Source of the DNA: Ruminiclostridium cellobioparum subsp. termitidis CT1112
GTDB lineage: Bacteria > Bacillota > Clostridia > Acetivibrionales > DSM-1351
Reading direction: 5' to 3'
Length of the DNA: 64,000 bases
Assembly: GCF_000350485.1 (NCBI RefSeq)
Contig: NZ_AORV01000028.1
Span: forward strand, 108,338 to 172,337
The notes beneath the pieces were generated by a model. It ran no database searches. It worked only from the letters and a program-made list of their open reading frames with translations, and was not told the DNA's origin. Numbering within the stretch: position 1 is the stretch's first letter; every line of letters starts with the position of its first letter. The translations under genes and the position numbers were made by a program. Shown here piece by piece: positions 27,716 through 37,978 of this stretch.

Positions 27716-29050
27716 TTAAACCCTGGAGAACCTTAAAGTATATATGCTTGACGGCTCCAGAGCAACCTTGAAATTCTCCTGTTCCAGACTGATATCAGCT
27801 GTTCTCTTCTCGTCAGAAAAATTGGAAACCAGCAATATTATGCTCCGGTCGGGATTTTTAAAAGCAATCATGCTGCCGTCCACACTGCCGGAAGAACTTA
27901 TCCTTTTGGCACCGGGTTCAATATAATGGCTGAAATGCATCATTACATAATATTCGTAATTATAGAGCACCTCTTTTGTGGTGCGGTCTATTGTGAGCAT
28001 GGAGTTTTGTTTCCAGCCCCACGAGCTCAGAGCGGATTCGTCCAGAATCATATTCCAGTAGCTGTAGTTGACACATCCGTTTTCAAGATATGACACAATA
28101 TCCAGATATATTTCCTTTGCCTCCTCCCACGAATTTGCCCCGTTGTGACAGGGGGATTCTGTGTGGTAAAGCTTGATTCCGGGATATTTTTCATAGGAAT
28201 CCCTTACCACTTCAGGTGATGAATACTGATAGCCGATTCCCTTGACAAATTGTTTTATAACCGGATCGCTTACCACTTCATGGGCATATCCCATGACATT
28301 TCGGATGGAACCCGCCCAAATCCCGGTTTTTAACGGCTTTCCCTGAAAACGTACAAGTTCCGGCACCAGATAAGCCCTTATGAACTTCTTCATCAATTCC
28401 GGCGGCATGGTCGAGGTGGGATAAATATTGACAACGTCGGTTTCATTTTGTATGCATACCGCCAGCAGCGGCACACCTTCTTTTTCATATTCCTCTATGT
28501 ATTTTTTGAAATAGGCCGCATAAGCTCTGAGATTTTCCGGAGTATCCAGAAGCTCTCCTCCATTGCACATATCACCCGAGGTTTTCATCCAGTAAGGAGG
28601 ACTCCAGGGACAGCCCCAGACCTTGAGTGAAGGATTGATTTCCATTGATCTGGAAATGTACGGAATCAGCCTTTTTCTGTCTCTTGAGATATTGAAATGT
28701 TCCATGGCAAAATCGCCGTTTACATCATTCAGTGAATAGTCATCCAATGCAAAATCACTGGCGCCAATGGGAGTGCGGCATAAGTTGAACCGGCAGCCGT
28801 CACTGCCGAAAAGAGCATCAAAAACCTTTGCCTGCTCTTCCCGGGAAAGACAGCTCACAGCCTCCCAGCCCACCTCATTGTATGCACCTCCGAACCCTGC
28901 AATTTCCTGGAACTCTCCGGACGGATCAAGCTCTATCATGAATGCCCGATCACTGCTGCTTGAATCCTTCCCGACACCGGTCGTATCCTCCTGGCGGCAG
29001 CAGCAATTTCTCCTGTCGGCACCGGTTTTCCACACACTTAATTCATACAT
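27716..29050 (-). CDS. GH30-family glycoside hydrolase, cytoplasmic
   Basis: 444 residues, (beta/alpha)8 barrel plus a short beta-domain. The GH30 start of domain EIAGFGGAYNEVG (49-61), RTPIGASDF (92-100), acid/base Glu203 in CIQNETD and nucleophile Glu298 in LYHTESP are all present. No signal peptide, so it acts on imported material. The subfamily (beta-xylosidase, beta-glucosidase or other) cannot be decided by eye. The first ~35 residues, including a Cys-Cys-Cys run, are unusual and probably unstructured. It sits between the GntR gene and the dehydratase in one operon, so its product sugar may be oxidised and enter that pathway. Confidence 0.82.
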   Translation of the reverse strand: MYELSVWKTGADRRNCCCRQEDTTGVGKDSSSSDRAFMIELDPSGEFQEIAGFGGAYNEVGWEAVSCLSREEQAKVFDALFGSDGCRFNLCRTPIGASDFALDDYSLNDVNGDFAMEHFNISRDRKRLIPYISRSMEINPSLKVWGCPWSPPYWMKTSGDMCNGGELLDTPENLRAYAAYFKKYIEEYEKEGVPLLAVCIQNETDVVNIYPTSTMPPELMKKFIRAYLVPELVRFQGKPLKTGIWAGSIRNVMGYAHEVVSDPVIKQFVKGIGYQYSSPEVVRDSYEKYPGIKLYHTESPCHNGANSWEEAKEIYLDIVSYLENGCVNYSYWNMILDESALSSWGWKQNSMLTIDRTTKEVLYNYEYYVMMHFSHYIEPGAKRISSSGSVDGSMIAFKNPDRSIILLVSNFSDEKRTADISLEQENFKVALEPSSIYTLRFSRV

Positions 29051-29095
29051 GACTCTACTCCTATTCTGACTTTATATTTTATTGTGATTAAGACT

Positions 29096-29785
29096 TTATG
29101 CTTTTGATTTAAAAGTGTTGTACAGATCCTCCATATGTTCCTGCATGATCTTTTTTGCATCGCCGGAGTTTCGGTTTTTTACCGCTTCAAGCAGCAGTTT
29201 GTGATAATAGATTCCCGCACTGTTTCCCCTTTCGTTTACGATTTGGGAAAAAGCCCGGTTCAGTACATCATTGAATATGTGAAAGGTTTGAATGATAAGA
29301 GAATTTTTTGTCATATTGGCAAGCAGAAGATGAAAATTCAAATCGGCTTTTGAAAACAGCTCCAATTCATTCTTAACCTGCTCCATTAATTTATATGCTT
29401 CCTCAAGCTTTGCCACTTCATCTTCCGAGGCCTTTTCGGTGGCCAGCTCAGCCACATTTCCTTCCAGAGCCCTTCTGTACTCTAAAATCTCCTGTAATGA
29501 GTTCTCGTTCAAATATGCGATGGGTATAAGAGGATTCATATTGATTCCGGGAGCTGCATCCCTGATAAAGGAACCCTCTCCCAGCCTGGTTTCTATCAAG
29601 CCCAGCGCCGTTAATTTCTGGAGCGCCTGGCGCACGGTAATACGGCTCACTCCAAAAGATACCGCCAGGTCATTCTCAGAAGGGATTTTTTCTCCCCTCT
29701 TCCACTCATTATTGAAAATCTGTTCCTTCAACTGTTCAAAAACCTGTTCGCCTATACTTTGACGTGTAATTTTCTTAATTGGCAT
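29096..29785 (-). CDS. GntR-family (FadR subfamily) repressor
   Basis: About 229 residues from the ATG at 29785 (MPIKKITRQSIGEQV); the upstream ATG at 29821 lacks a ribosome-binding site. The N-terminal winged helix-turn-helix (GEKIPSENDLAVSFGVSRITVRQALQKL) is standard GntR. The C-terminal all-helical ligand domain of the FadR/FCD type (LNFHLLLANMTKNSLI) carries the metal-binding histidine context. It is the first gene of the operon with GH30, dehydratase and aldolase, and a near-perfect operator lies over its own start of transcription, so it probably represses the operon until a sugar-acid ligand appears. Confidence 0.9.
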   Translation of the reverse strand: MPIKKITRQSIGEQVFEQLKEQIFNNEWKRGEKIPSENDLAVSFGVSRITVRQALQKLTALGLIETRLGEGSFIRDAAPGINMNPLIPIAYLNENSLQEILEYRRALEGNVAELATEKASEDEVAKLEEAYKLMEQVKNELELFSKADLNFHLLLANMTKNSLIIQTFHIFNDVLNRAFSQIVNERGNSAGIYYHKLLLEAVKNRNSGDAKKIMQEHMEDLYNTFKSKA

Positions 29786-29836
29786 AAGAATATCATACCT
29801 TTCATTCCAAAAGTATTTCATAGCTGTATGTTGTCT

Positions 29837-29889
29837 ACCTGTATTACAGGTTATGCTATAATATTATATTTTGTGGATAGAAATGTCAA
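29837..29889 (-). promoter_or_regulatory. GntR operon promoter with palindromic operator
   Basis: ACCTGTATTACAGGT (29837-29851) is a perfect 7-1-7 palindrome just downstream of a minus-strand TATAAT (29863-29868). TTGACA (29884-29889) lies 15 bp further upstream, a short spacer. This is the classic geometry for autorepression by the GntR protein encoded next. Confidence 0.75.
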
Positions 29890-30006
29890 TGCACGCCCGG
29901 AGATATTTATGTGTTTTTAGAAAACCCTTATGATAGGTATTGACTGTATAATGCCATGCAGAAAATTTTACGTTCCTTACCCTTCTAAAACTTATAAATT
30001 CCTATA

Positions 30007-30070
30007 CTCAAAAACAATCCCCCTTGAATGCAGAAAAACTCTTGTACATTCAAAGGGGATTGTTTTTGAG
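30007..30070. terminator. 24-bp stem terminator after the cellulosomal operon
   Basis: Arms 30007-30030 and 30047-30070 match at 23 of 24 positions around a 16-nt loop and start three bases after the GH5 stop codon. A-rich and T-rich flanks make it usable in both directions. The rest of 29852-30073 holds only the GntR promoter. Confidence 0.85.
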
Positions 30071-30073
30071 TTT

Positions 30074-31507
30074 TTATACCCTGGGCAGACTTGTAATCTG
30101 ACCTAAGAGATACATCTTTAATATAGCAATGTCAATTGCATCCACTGCATTATCCTTATTCAAGTCAACCAGCTTCAAGGAATTCTCCGGCAAATTGACC
30201 ATATTTAAAAGATATTGCTTAAGAATGGCATAATCAATTGCGTCGACCGCATTATCTCCGTTGGCATCTCCGTAAACCGGGCCGGTACCTGTGCCAATTC
30301 CGCTCATTATGGCATTTATGATGGTCTGCTGGGTCACAGTCAGGTTGGTCCTGTTAAACAGAGCAAATCCGTATGCCCCGTTATAGCCGTTATCCCAATA
30401 TACCGGAACTGAGCCATAGGTTTTAGCAAGGCTGCAAAGTGTTTTTGCGAATATTTCACGGTAGATAATGTTGGCGGGATCGGCACTTGATTTATCAACC
30501 GAACCTAATTCGCCGATCACGGCAGGATACCCGTTTACAACAAATTTGTCATATACCGATTTGAGCTGTGAATCCATGTAGTCTTCCTGCCCCCATGTGG
30601 ATTTCCTGTTAAGGTCCTTTGCCGTTGCTCCCCACTGGGTTATTGTACCGGATTCTTCACCGCAGAAATCCCAGGGTGAATAATAGTGAACCGATATCAT
30701 TATCCTCTTTTCGGAGGCAGGAACAGCGGTCGACCTGTAATTGTCGGACGGCATCACAAAGCCGTAATTTCCCACAGTATAATCAATATTTGTGTTCCAG
30801 CCCGGAATCAGAAGCCATCTGGCACTGTTGTTCCCTCCGGTCTGCCTTACCGTGTCGACAAAAATCTGATTGTAGGCGTTTATATTCGAATAATATGTGG
30901 GATTAGGCGTACCATAGCTGCCGTCGAATTCCTCATTCATTGATTCAAAAATCAAATGCTCGTCATAATTTACAAACGTATTTGCGATCTGCTGCCATAC
31001 CTTTTGATATTTTGCCTTTATGGTTGTCTGATCACCGGAGTTGCATAAAAGCCAGGAACCTCCGATGGTATTATAACCATCGCCGTGTATATTGATAATT
31101 ACATACATGCCCTCACTGTATGCATAGTCAACCACCTCTTTTATTCTGGACAGCCAGGCCGCATCAATGGTGTAATTGGGTGCACTTCCTATCTTACTGA
31201 AATATGAAACAGGAATCCGGATGGTTTTAAAGCCTGCCCCCTTTACCTTCTGAATAAGAGCCTTTGTAACAACAGGATTTCCCCAGGCTGTTTCTCCCGG
31301 AGTTCCATTGACAACAGCCTCAAGCTGGTTTCCCAGATTCCAGCCCGCCCCCATGGCAGAAACAATTTGGGTATTATTCAATTGATCAAAATCCGATGTC
31401 AAACCGGATGCTGCCCATACCGCTGTGCCTGAAGCTGCAGTTACTGCTGCAGACAGGAGAACCGCAGCAAATAGAAAACATTTAAACGACTTGAATTTAG
31501 ATATCAT
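30074..31507 (-). CDS. Secreted GH5 endoglucanase with type I dockerin
   Basis: 477 residues: a signal peptide (~1-32), a GH5 barrel (~38-405, probably subfamily 4) with acid/base Glu192 in ESMNEE and nucleophile Glu333 in VIGELG, then a dockerin from ~411. The dockerin has two calcium-binding repeats: GDANGDNAVDAIDYAILKQYLL and DLNKDNAVDAIDIAILKMYLL. It cuts internal beta-1,4-glucan bonds (cellulose, xyloglucan or mixed-linkage glucan) while anchored on a cellulosome scaffold. It is the last gene of the four-enzyme operon, 36 bp after PL11. The ATG has a TTAGGAGG box. Confidence 0.92.
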   Translation of the reverse strand: MISKFKSFKCFLFAAVLLSAAVTAASGTAVWAASGLTSDFDQLNNTQIVSAMGAGWNLGNQLEAVVNGTPGETAWGNPVVTKALIQKVKGAGFKTIRIPVSYFSKIGSAPNYTIDAAWLSRIKEVVDYAYSEGMYVIINIHGDGYNTIGGSWLLCNSGDQTTIKAKYQKVWQQIANTFVNYDEHLIFESMNEEFDGSYGTPNPTYYSNINAYNQIFVDTVRQTGGNNSARWLLIPGWNTNIDYTVGNYGFVMPSDNYRSTAVPASEKRIMISVHYYSPWDFCGEESGTITQWGATAKDLNRKSTWGQEDYMDSQLKSVYDKFVVNGYPAVIGELGSVDKSSADPANIIYREIFAKTLCSLAKTYGSVPVYWDNGYNGAYGFALFNRTNLTVTQQTIINAIMSGIGTGTGPVYGDANGDNAVDAIDYAILKQYLLNMVNLPENSLKLVDLNKDNAVDAIDIAILKMYLLGQITSLPRV

Positions 31508-31543
31508 AATAATATCCTCCTAAATTTTTATGATTAATTAAAG

Positions 31544-33580
31544 TCAGAAACCGCCGATAATTCCCAGAAGATAGCTTTTCATAAGTGCCAGATCGATTGA
31601 GTTCACCTGCTCATCCCTGTTCACGTCGGCAGCCTTTAAATTGATACCTGTGGCATCCCCCGTCAATATATACTTCTTTAATAAAGCGAAATCCAGGGCA
31701 TTTACCGTTCCGTCATCATTTATATCACCATAAATAATAACAGGGTTTGAAGCATCCCCGGCCAGATAAATAGATGGTTCAGGAGGTGTACTCATACCGT
31801 TTCCAAGGAAAAACCCGGTATGGGGCGGCTGGTTATAGGCTGTATTCTGCCAGGCAATCCCCAGCCTGTAAACAGGATCATGCATCAGGGTATATATCCG
31901 CCGGCTTGTCACATCTGTCGTTGTATAAATGTTCAAGTATTTATTATCCGACGTTCTCCAGACGGCTTCTTCACGCCAGTCTCCCAAAATGTCGGCCTGC
32001 AGGCAGGGAGTAGCTTTTGTGCCATTGTTGGAAGAACAGCCGCCGGCTGAAAGCAGGGTGCCGCCGCCGTATTTGGTGATGCTGGTATTGTCCAGAAGTT
32101 CACGGAGTTCATCCCCATCCCACCATATGGCGAAATTTTTGGGAGAAGGCGCCGAGCCTATATTTTGCCCTGTACTGCTGTATAAGGAACTTCCTGCCGC
32201 CCATACCTCCTCTCCGGCATATTGCGCCGTCAGGTCGGCCGAGCATGCCCTCCCCACATCACCTGAAGCAGTAAATTTCCACAGTACGCTTCCTGTTTTG
32301 GCATCCCGGAAGGATGCACCCACTCCTCCATTGCCGGCGGAATCCTCATGGCAGGCCCAAACCTCAAGTCCAGAACGGTTGGGGTCAAGATCTCCCACAT
32401 GCATTGCATCCCCATGCCTCAGACCTGTGGTATACAAGCCTTTACCGTTGTCGTCTATGGTGCAGGAGCCGTAGATGATCTCGTCCCTATCGTCGTTGTC
32501 CACATCGGCAACACTTAGGTTGTGGTTGCCCTGCCCCGCATATCCGGAATTTCCGCTGCTGTTGCTGTCGAAGATCCAGCGCCTGGTCAGGGTTGAACCG
32601 TTCCAGTCATATGCCGCAAGTACTGTCCGTGTATAGTAGCCGCGGCACATGACAAGACTTGGGTGTACCCCATCCAGGTAGGCAATGCATGCAAGAAAAC
32701 GGTCCACACGGTTGCCATAGGAATCCCCCCAGCTGGAAACCGTTCCCCTGGCAGGTTCATAGTCTCCGGTATAAAGTGCCTTGCCCGTAATTCCGTCAAA
32801 TACTGTCAGGTATTCCGGTCCCGACAGAATATATCCCGAGGAGTTGCGGTAGTCTGCGCCGGCATTGCCTATTGTGGCACCCGTACCGTCTTTTGTTCCG
32901 TCAGCCGTCTTACAGGCCAGTTCGGCTTTACCGTCACCGTTCAGGTCATATACCATGAACTGGGTATAATGTGCTCCGGCACGTATGTTTCTTCCCAGAT
33001 CTATCCTCCACAGCCGTGTGCCGTTCAGTTTATAGGCATCCAGGTAAACATTGCCGGTATATCCGCTTTGAGAATTATCTTTGGCATTTGAAGGGTCCCA
33101 TTTCAAAATGATTTCATATTGTCCGTCACCATCCAGATCTCCCACACTGCAATCATTTGCACTGTAGGTATATGCCACCCCGTCGGGTGTGGTCCCCCCG
33201 GAAGGGATCTGGAGGGGAATCTGCATGAAGTTACTGCCCCATACACTGACAGAGGGTGACTTTGGCAGTTCGGTACCGCCGGCTACGGCACTTACCGAGT
33301 ATTTTGAACCTGCGGTGCCGGCTTTATCCACATAGTTGCCGGCACCTGCAATATTAGCCACCAGAGCTGAGTCACGGTAAAGATTATATGTCACATTGGA
33401 TTTCTCAGTACCCAATATACGCCAGCTTACAAAAACTCCTCCGCCAACCTTGACAGCCACTGTCCCGCGGTCCAGATATTCCATCTGACGGGATGTTTTT
33501 GCCGCTGCTGCCTGTGGATAGGCAGAGAACATGATCAGCAGTGCACAGAGTAAAAGAACATAAAATACTTTTCTGAACAT
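31544..33580 (-). CDS. Secreted PL11 rhamnogalacturonan lyase with dockerin
   Basis: 678 residues: a signal peptide (~1-28), a PL11 eight-bladed beta-propeller with repeated calcium-binding motifs ([30 protein letters not shown]), and a C-terminal dockerin ([22 protein letters not shown] and [21 protein letters not shown]). PL11 enzymes cleave the rhamnosyl-galacturonosyl backbone of rhamnogalacturonan I by beta-elimination. The products would feed KduI/KduD after import and processing. It lies second to last in the cellulosomal operon. Confidence 0.93.
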   Translation of the reverse strand: MFRKVFYVLLLCALLIMFSAYPQAAAAKTSRQMEYLDRGTVAVKVGGGVFVSWRILGTEKSNVTYNLYRDSALVANIAGAGNYVDKAGTAGSKYSVSAVAGGTELPKSPSVSVWGSNFMQIPLQIPSGGTTPDGVAYTYSANDCSVGDLDGDGQYEIILKWDPSNAKDNSQSGYTGNVYLDAYKLNGTRLWRIDLGRNIRAGAHYTQFMVYDLNGDGKAELACKTADGTKDGTGATIGNAGADYRNSSGYILSGPEYLTVFDGITGKALYTGDYEPARGTVSSWGDSYGNRVDRFLACIAYLDGVHPSLVMCRGYYTRTVLAAYDWNGSTLTRRWIFDSNSSGNSGYAGQGNHNLSVADVDNDDRDEIIYGSCTIDDNGKGLYTTGLRHGDAMHVGDLDPNRSGLEVWACHEDSAGNGGVGASFRDAKTGSVLWKFTASGDVGRACSADLTAQYAGEEVWAAGSSLYSSTGQNIGSAPSPKNFAIWWDGDELRELLDNTSITKYGGGTLLSAGGCSSNNGTKATPCLQADILGDWREEAVWRTSDNKYLNIYTTTDVTSRRIYTLMHDPVYRLGIAWQNTAYNQPPHTGFFLGNGMSTPPEPSIYLAGDASNPVIIYGDINDDGTVNALDFALLKKYILTGDATGINLKAADVNRDEQVNSIDLALMKSYLLGIIGGF

Positions 33581-33671
33581 ATCCGAACCTCCATTAGAGA
33601 ATTAATACCTGCCCCCGGCAGTAAAAATCATTTTATATTCGCCAATGTAATATCATCAATTGATTCACATA

Positions 33672-36227
33672 TTATTTAATTAAATAGGGCAATTGGGTAA
33701 CCGTACCCAGCAGATACATCTTGAATATTGCAAAATCAAGCGCATCAATAACTCCGTCGGTATTCAGATCCCCTGCCAGGATATCATTTTGTACAGGGAA
33801 ATCCGTGATGATTCCAAGCAGGTACATCTTCATCAGGGCATAGTCCGTCGCATCAACGCTGGAATCCCCATTGAGATCACCTATGGTGTATTCCGGATTG
33901 GAACCTGCCGGCTCCCCCATCTTTATGCCAAACCCGTTGGTGCCCACATATACGCGGCCATACACTCTGCGATCCCCGGTAATATCGGCATCCGCATTTC
34001 CAAACTGGTTCAGATCATCATTAATCCTTATCCAGGATGCTCCTGCGTCATCGGAACGGTAAAAACCGCGAACGCTGTCAACTATGCCCTGTATGTATAT
34101 GGCCGGATAGCTTTGTCCGGGTGCGGCCATGCCAAAGCCTACCATCTCGGATCTCTGCACTTTTGAAATTTTTGTAAAGGATTTACCCCCGTCGGTTGAA
34201 TGCCACAGCCCATAAAGCCCCTCTGCCCTGTCACCTCCCGGAGCAAGCCAGATATCGCCTTCCCTCCCGAATATGGCCTTGAAATTATCAGTATTGCCTT
34301 TTCTGGGAAGACCCGCCGCCGCCGACTTTGTGAAGGTTTTCCCCTTGTCGCTGCTATAGTAGAAGTCTCCGTCCTTAAAGGCATAGAATTTGTTTGGATT
34401 TACACGGTCGGAACGCACTTTTGCACCGTTCGGAACGCCCCCCTGTACAGGTAACCAGCTGTTCCCGTTGTCTGTGGAATAGCATACGGCCACACTGTCA
34501 GACGCCGGAGCATATACCACCGCAGTGCCGTCGGCATTTGCAGCTATTGTGCCTCCGCCCCCGCTGGCAGGCATTCCTGCTGGTTCGCTGTTGCCCTGGA
34601 ACCAGCTTGTACCTCCGGCATATGAGAAACCGGTGCGGTTGGTGTTGGGGTACCACTGCTTGTCCACATTCCCGCAGCGCACCCAGAACTGCGGATTATT
34701 CTCGGCAAAATCAATGCAGGTGTTGCTGGTCAGATTTGGCTGGACAAAGGTCCACGGATGCGCTTTGGTCAAATCGGTGTGAATAAAGCCTCCTATGTCT
34801 CCTACACCGCTCACCAGGTTAGGGCCGGTGGGAGGGCTGACCAGGCTCAGAACCGAAGTTTCTTCCATACCTATGGAGCCGGTCTTGATGACCATGGTAC
34901 CGTCATCCCAATTATTTGCATTATCACATTTCCAGATTCCCGCACCTGTGCCGAACATGAATCTGTTGGGATTAAAGGGATCAATCTCAAGCGAAGCCAG
35001 CATGGCACCCAGCTTTGGTGAGGTTTCGGGAGGTGATTTGGTCTCTCCGAAGTCCATCCAGGGTGCCGCAGAATAGTCAAAAGTATATTTATTGACCCGG
35101 TTGGGATAGCCGTTCAGGCTCCAGATAGGGGACCAGGTGGCACCCGCATCCTTGCTGCGCCATATGTAGCCATCCGGCCACCAGGAGCTCAGAGATTCCA
35201 CCATGATGGTATCGGGATTCTGAGGATCGATGGCAAGTCCGCCGTAGCCAAAATAACAGTTGGATGTATCGGTGGAAGGTATGGGGCTTATCCTTGTCCA
35301 GACTCCTGTTGCAGTATTGAGCTTCCAGACATCTCCGGTGCTGCCGTCATAGGGCCCCTGTGTGTTGTTGTAGGGAACATACAGCATGCCGTTTGAACTC
35401 AGCTTCCCATGCTGGGGAAGCATTCCGGAAGGCTGACCGGGAACTGCTTCCCAGGTGGCACCTCCGTCGGTGCTGCGGTAAATACTTTTGTCCAGGTCGG
35501 CCACACCCACATAGATAGTCCTGGTGGCATTCCCTGCCGCTGCCGATCTCTTGTCAAAAGTCACCCATACTACTCCGGGGTTGTGATTCAGGTAATCGTT
35601 AGGATCATCGGGCTCCTGTACATAAGTGCCCGGATTGGGAAAACCCGTTACTTTCTGCCAGGTGGCACCGTAGTCGGTACTCTTCCAAAGTCCCTGTCCT
35701 TCCCGGGTGCCCATGAATAAAATGCTGTTCTTGTTGGGGTCCACAGCCAAACGTTCACCCATGTTACGGCCCGGCATGTTTCCGCCCACTTTAAAAGGCA
35801 GCTCGGTTATCTGAAAGGTATTTCCCCTGTCGGCGGATCTCAGTATCGCTCCCCGCGTCCCCCAGCTGTTTGTATACATGCCGCATTGCAGATAAAGCCT
35901 TCCGGCATCCGACGGATCGACTGCCAGACTGTCCACACCGGCAAGTTCAAAATCTTCATAGCTCACCCAGTTCAGCAGTTGCGTCCAGGTGCTGCCGCCG
36001 TCGGTACTCCGGTAGGCTCCTCCCATATCGGTACGGGCGTAAACAAGATTTTTTTCGGCAGGGCTGAAAACAATTCCAGGTATGTAGCCTCCGCCGCCTT
36101 CTATTTTTACATTTTGCCATTTGTAAGATTGTGCCGCAGCTCCCATTGATATTCCCGGCAGTGTCACAGTAAAAATCAAACAAAAAACCATAATCAAACT
36201 TCCAAAAGCCTTTAACTTTCTTCTCAT
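33672..36227 (-). CDS. Secreted GH74 xyloglucanase with dockerin
   Basis: About 851 residues from the ATG at 36227 (MRRKLKAFGS, with an AAGGGGGA box); a longer frame to 36281 has no ribosome-binding site. After the signal peptide come two seven-bladed propellers with many Asp-box repeats (STDGGSTW, STDGGATW, SKDAGATW). The catalytic acids are Asp67 in YARTDMGG and Asp477 in GVGDIGG. A C-terminal dockerin follows (GDLNGDSSVDATDYALMKMYLL and DLNTDGVIDALDFAIFKMYLL). It hydrolyses the beta-1,4-glucan backbone of xyloglucan outside the cell. Confidence 0.94.
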   Translation of the reverse strand: MRRKLKAFGSLIMVFCLIFTVTLPGISMGAAAQSYKWQNVKIEGGGGYIPGIVFSPAEKNLVYARTDMGGAYRSTDGGSTWTQLLNWVSYEDFELAGVDSLAVDPSDAGRLYLQCGMYTNSWGTRGAILRSADRGNTFQITELPFKVGGNMPGRNMGERLAVDPNKNSILFMGTREGQGLWKSTDYGATWQKVTGFPNPGTYVQEPDDPNDYLNHNPGVVWVTFDKRSAAAGNATRTIYVGVADLDKSIYRSTDGGATWEAVPGQPSGMLPQHGKLSSNGMLYVPYNNTQGPYDGSTGDVWKLNTATGVWTRISPIPSTDTSNCYFGYGGLAIDPQNPDTIMVESLSSWWPDGYIWRSKDAGATWSPIWSLNGYPNRVNKYTFDYSAAPWMDFGETKSPPETSPKLGAMLASLEIDPFNPNRFMFGTGAGIWKCDNANNWDDGTMVIKTGSIGMEETSVLSLVSPPTGPNLVSGVGDIGGFIHTDLTKAHPWTFVQPNLTSNTCIDFAENNPQFWVRCGNVDKQWYPNTNRTGFSYAGGTSWFQGNSEPAGMPASGGGGTIAANADGTAVVYAPASDSVAVCYSTDNGNSWLPVQGGVPNGAKVRSDRVNPNKFYAFKDGDFYYSSDKGKTFTKSAAAGLPRKGNTDNFKAIFGREGDIWLAPGGDRAEGLYGLWHSTDGGKSFTKISKVQRSEMVGFGMAAPGQSYPAIYIQGIVDSVRGFYRSDDAGASWIRINDDLNQFGNADADITGDRRVYGRVYVGTNGFGIKMGEPAGSNPEYTIGDLNGDSSVDATDYALMKMYLLGIITDFPVQNDILAGDLNTDGVIDALDFAIFKMYLLGTVTQLPYLIK

Positions 36228-36328
36228 GACAAATCCCCCTTTATAGCGATGTTTTGTGATGTTTTTATATAGTTCTGCCACGTACCTGTGCCGGAGTGTG
36301 GAATGCTGTTCCTCTCTCTTATAAAGCT

Positions 36329-37948
36329 TTATGAAATCTCAGCCGGAAATTTTGTTATCATACCCAGCAAATATTGCTTTAAAAGAACAAAGTCCAGGGA
36401 ATCAACCGAACCATCCGCGTTCAAATCCGCAGGTTTCGTATCCCGCAGTATTTCGGTTCCGAGAATATGCTTTTTAATCAGCTGAAAATCAATAGCGTCT
36501 ATTTGCCCGTCGGAATTTAAATCCCCAAATTTTATAGAGCTATCCTCTTTACTGAAGGTGAACCAGTTAACATTAAACAGGTAGCCGCTTCCGCCGGTAA
36601 ATTTCAGGTACAGGTCATGCTTTCCGTCAGCCCCGCCGATCATGCACTTTACATCGCTGAAGACCTGCCAGCCGCCCGTTCCGGCAACAGGACAGGTTCC
36701 TGCAAGAGTACCGTTAATATTGTCAAGCCTGATTTCAATATTACCTCCGCCGGCAGCACTGGACACTCTTGCCTGAAAGCCTGCCGCACCGTTTTCGAAA
36801 TCAATGCTCTTATAAACGGCATAATCACCGTTTTCAATATAGCCGATAGCCTCGGTTCCTTCATCGCAGGTTACCTTTTGGATACCCGATTGGTCGTTGT
36901 AACTCTCAGCTTCCAATTTTGAAAATGCGCTTCTGGGATTCACAGGCGTATCCGGATTATCGGGAACATTGGCCATATACTGCTTTAACCATGTCAGTGC
37001 AGGCCTTTCAGATCCGTCACTGCGCAGCAGATATGAATTTGGTATCCATGTACGGCCTTGTATATAGCCCCAGAAGGTAATACCTTTTACTGCCGAATGT
37101 TCATACATTACGGGGAAAAGTTCCTGCAGCTTGTTTTTCTGCGTATTATCATCCGCTATATTGATATCCAGTTCCGATATGTATATGGGTACTCCTGTGG
37201 CAGCCAGCCTGTCCAATCTTGTCTTCAAATTGGTGGCATTTGTATTTTCAAGTCCATGCGACTGGCATCCCACGCCGTCAATCAAACCCCTGTCTTTTAA
37301 TATATTTACAACCTTTATATAGTCATTGAGAACGGAATATTCATTCAGAACGTTATAGTCATTAATCAGCAGTTTGGAATTTGGGAAATACTGGCGGGCC
37401 TTTTCAAAGGACCACACTATCCAGTCCCAGCCTGTGCCATAAAGACCGTTGTCGCCTCCGATGTCATTTTTGAAGGGAAATGGAGCATGTCCCGGCATAG
37501 CTTCGTTTACTACATCAATATATTCTGCGTCGGGAAAATTTTGAGAGGCGGCTTTGAACCAATTTTCAACGGCTGTTTTTCTGGCTGTGCCTGAAAGATT
37601 GTTTAACCAGTTGGGATACTGAGATCCCCATATCAGGGTATGGAATTTAAACGGTATTTTATTTGTCTTGCAGTAATTGTACATGGCTTTGGCCGCATTA
37701 AAGTTGTAGACACCCTGCTGGGATTCACAGGATCCCCATTTTGTTGAGTTCTCCGGAGTAATCTGGTTCCAGTAATCTGCAAATTTGCTTGGCACATTGG
37801 CATCGGCCCATATGTTTCCTACCCATTTGGCCTTCCCTGTGGCCAGTGCGGCATCAGCAGTGAGAGTAAAACTATTGCCTATTATGAAAACAAACAAAAG
37901 AGTAACCGACAGAATACTGATTATTCTGTATTTTAAATTATTTTCCAT
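36329..37948 (-). CDS. Secreted GH10 xylanase with CBM6 and dockerin
   Basis: 539 residues from the ATG at 37948, which follows GGAGGATATAAGT; the frame extends 15 bp further without a better site. Order: signal peptide (~1-33), GH10 barrel (~37-330) with acid/base Glu149 in VVNEAMP and nucleophile Glu259 in YISELDIN, a CBM6-type xylan-binding module (~340-470, LEAESY...YIENGDYAVYK), and a dockerin (GDLNSDGQIDAIDFQLIKKHIL and DLNADGSVDSLDFVLLKQYLL). First gene of the cellulosomal operon, downstream of a palindromic operator. It cleaves internal xylan bonds. Confidence 0.94.
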   Translation of the reverse strand: MENNLKYRIISILSVTLLFVFIIGNSFTLTADAALATGKAKWVGNIWADANVPSKFADYWNQITPENSTKWGSCESQQGVYNFNAAKAMYNYCKTNKIPFKFHTLIWGSQYPNWLNNLSGTARKTAVENWFKAASQNFPDAEYIDVVNEAMPGHAPFPFKNDIGGDNGLYGTGWDWIVWSFEKARQYFPNSKLLINDYNVLNEYSVLNDYIKVVNILKDRGLIDGVGCQSHGLENTNATNLKTRLDRLAATGVPIYISELDINIADDNTQKNKLQELFPVMYEHSAVKGITFWGYIQGRTWIPNSYLLRSDGSERPALTWLKQYMANVPDNPDTPVNPRSAFSKLEAESYNDQSGIQKVTCDEGTEAIGYIENGDYAVYKSIDFENGAAGFQARVSSAAGGGNIEIRLDNINGTLAGTCPVAGTGGWQVFSDVKCMIGGADGKHDLYLKFTGGSGYLFNVNWFTFSKEDSSIKFGDLNSDGQIDAIDFQLIKKHILGTEILRDTKPADLNADGSVDSLDFVLLKQYLLGMITKFPAEIS

Positions 37949-37978
37949 ACTTATATCCTCCATCTATTTTTTAAATAT

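Noticed and set aside
31774..32474. Long plus-strand frames opposite the PL11, GH74 and thi genes
   Set aside because: Shadow frames of GC-richer coding genes; no ribosome-binding sites and no protein-like composition.
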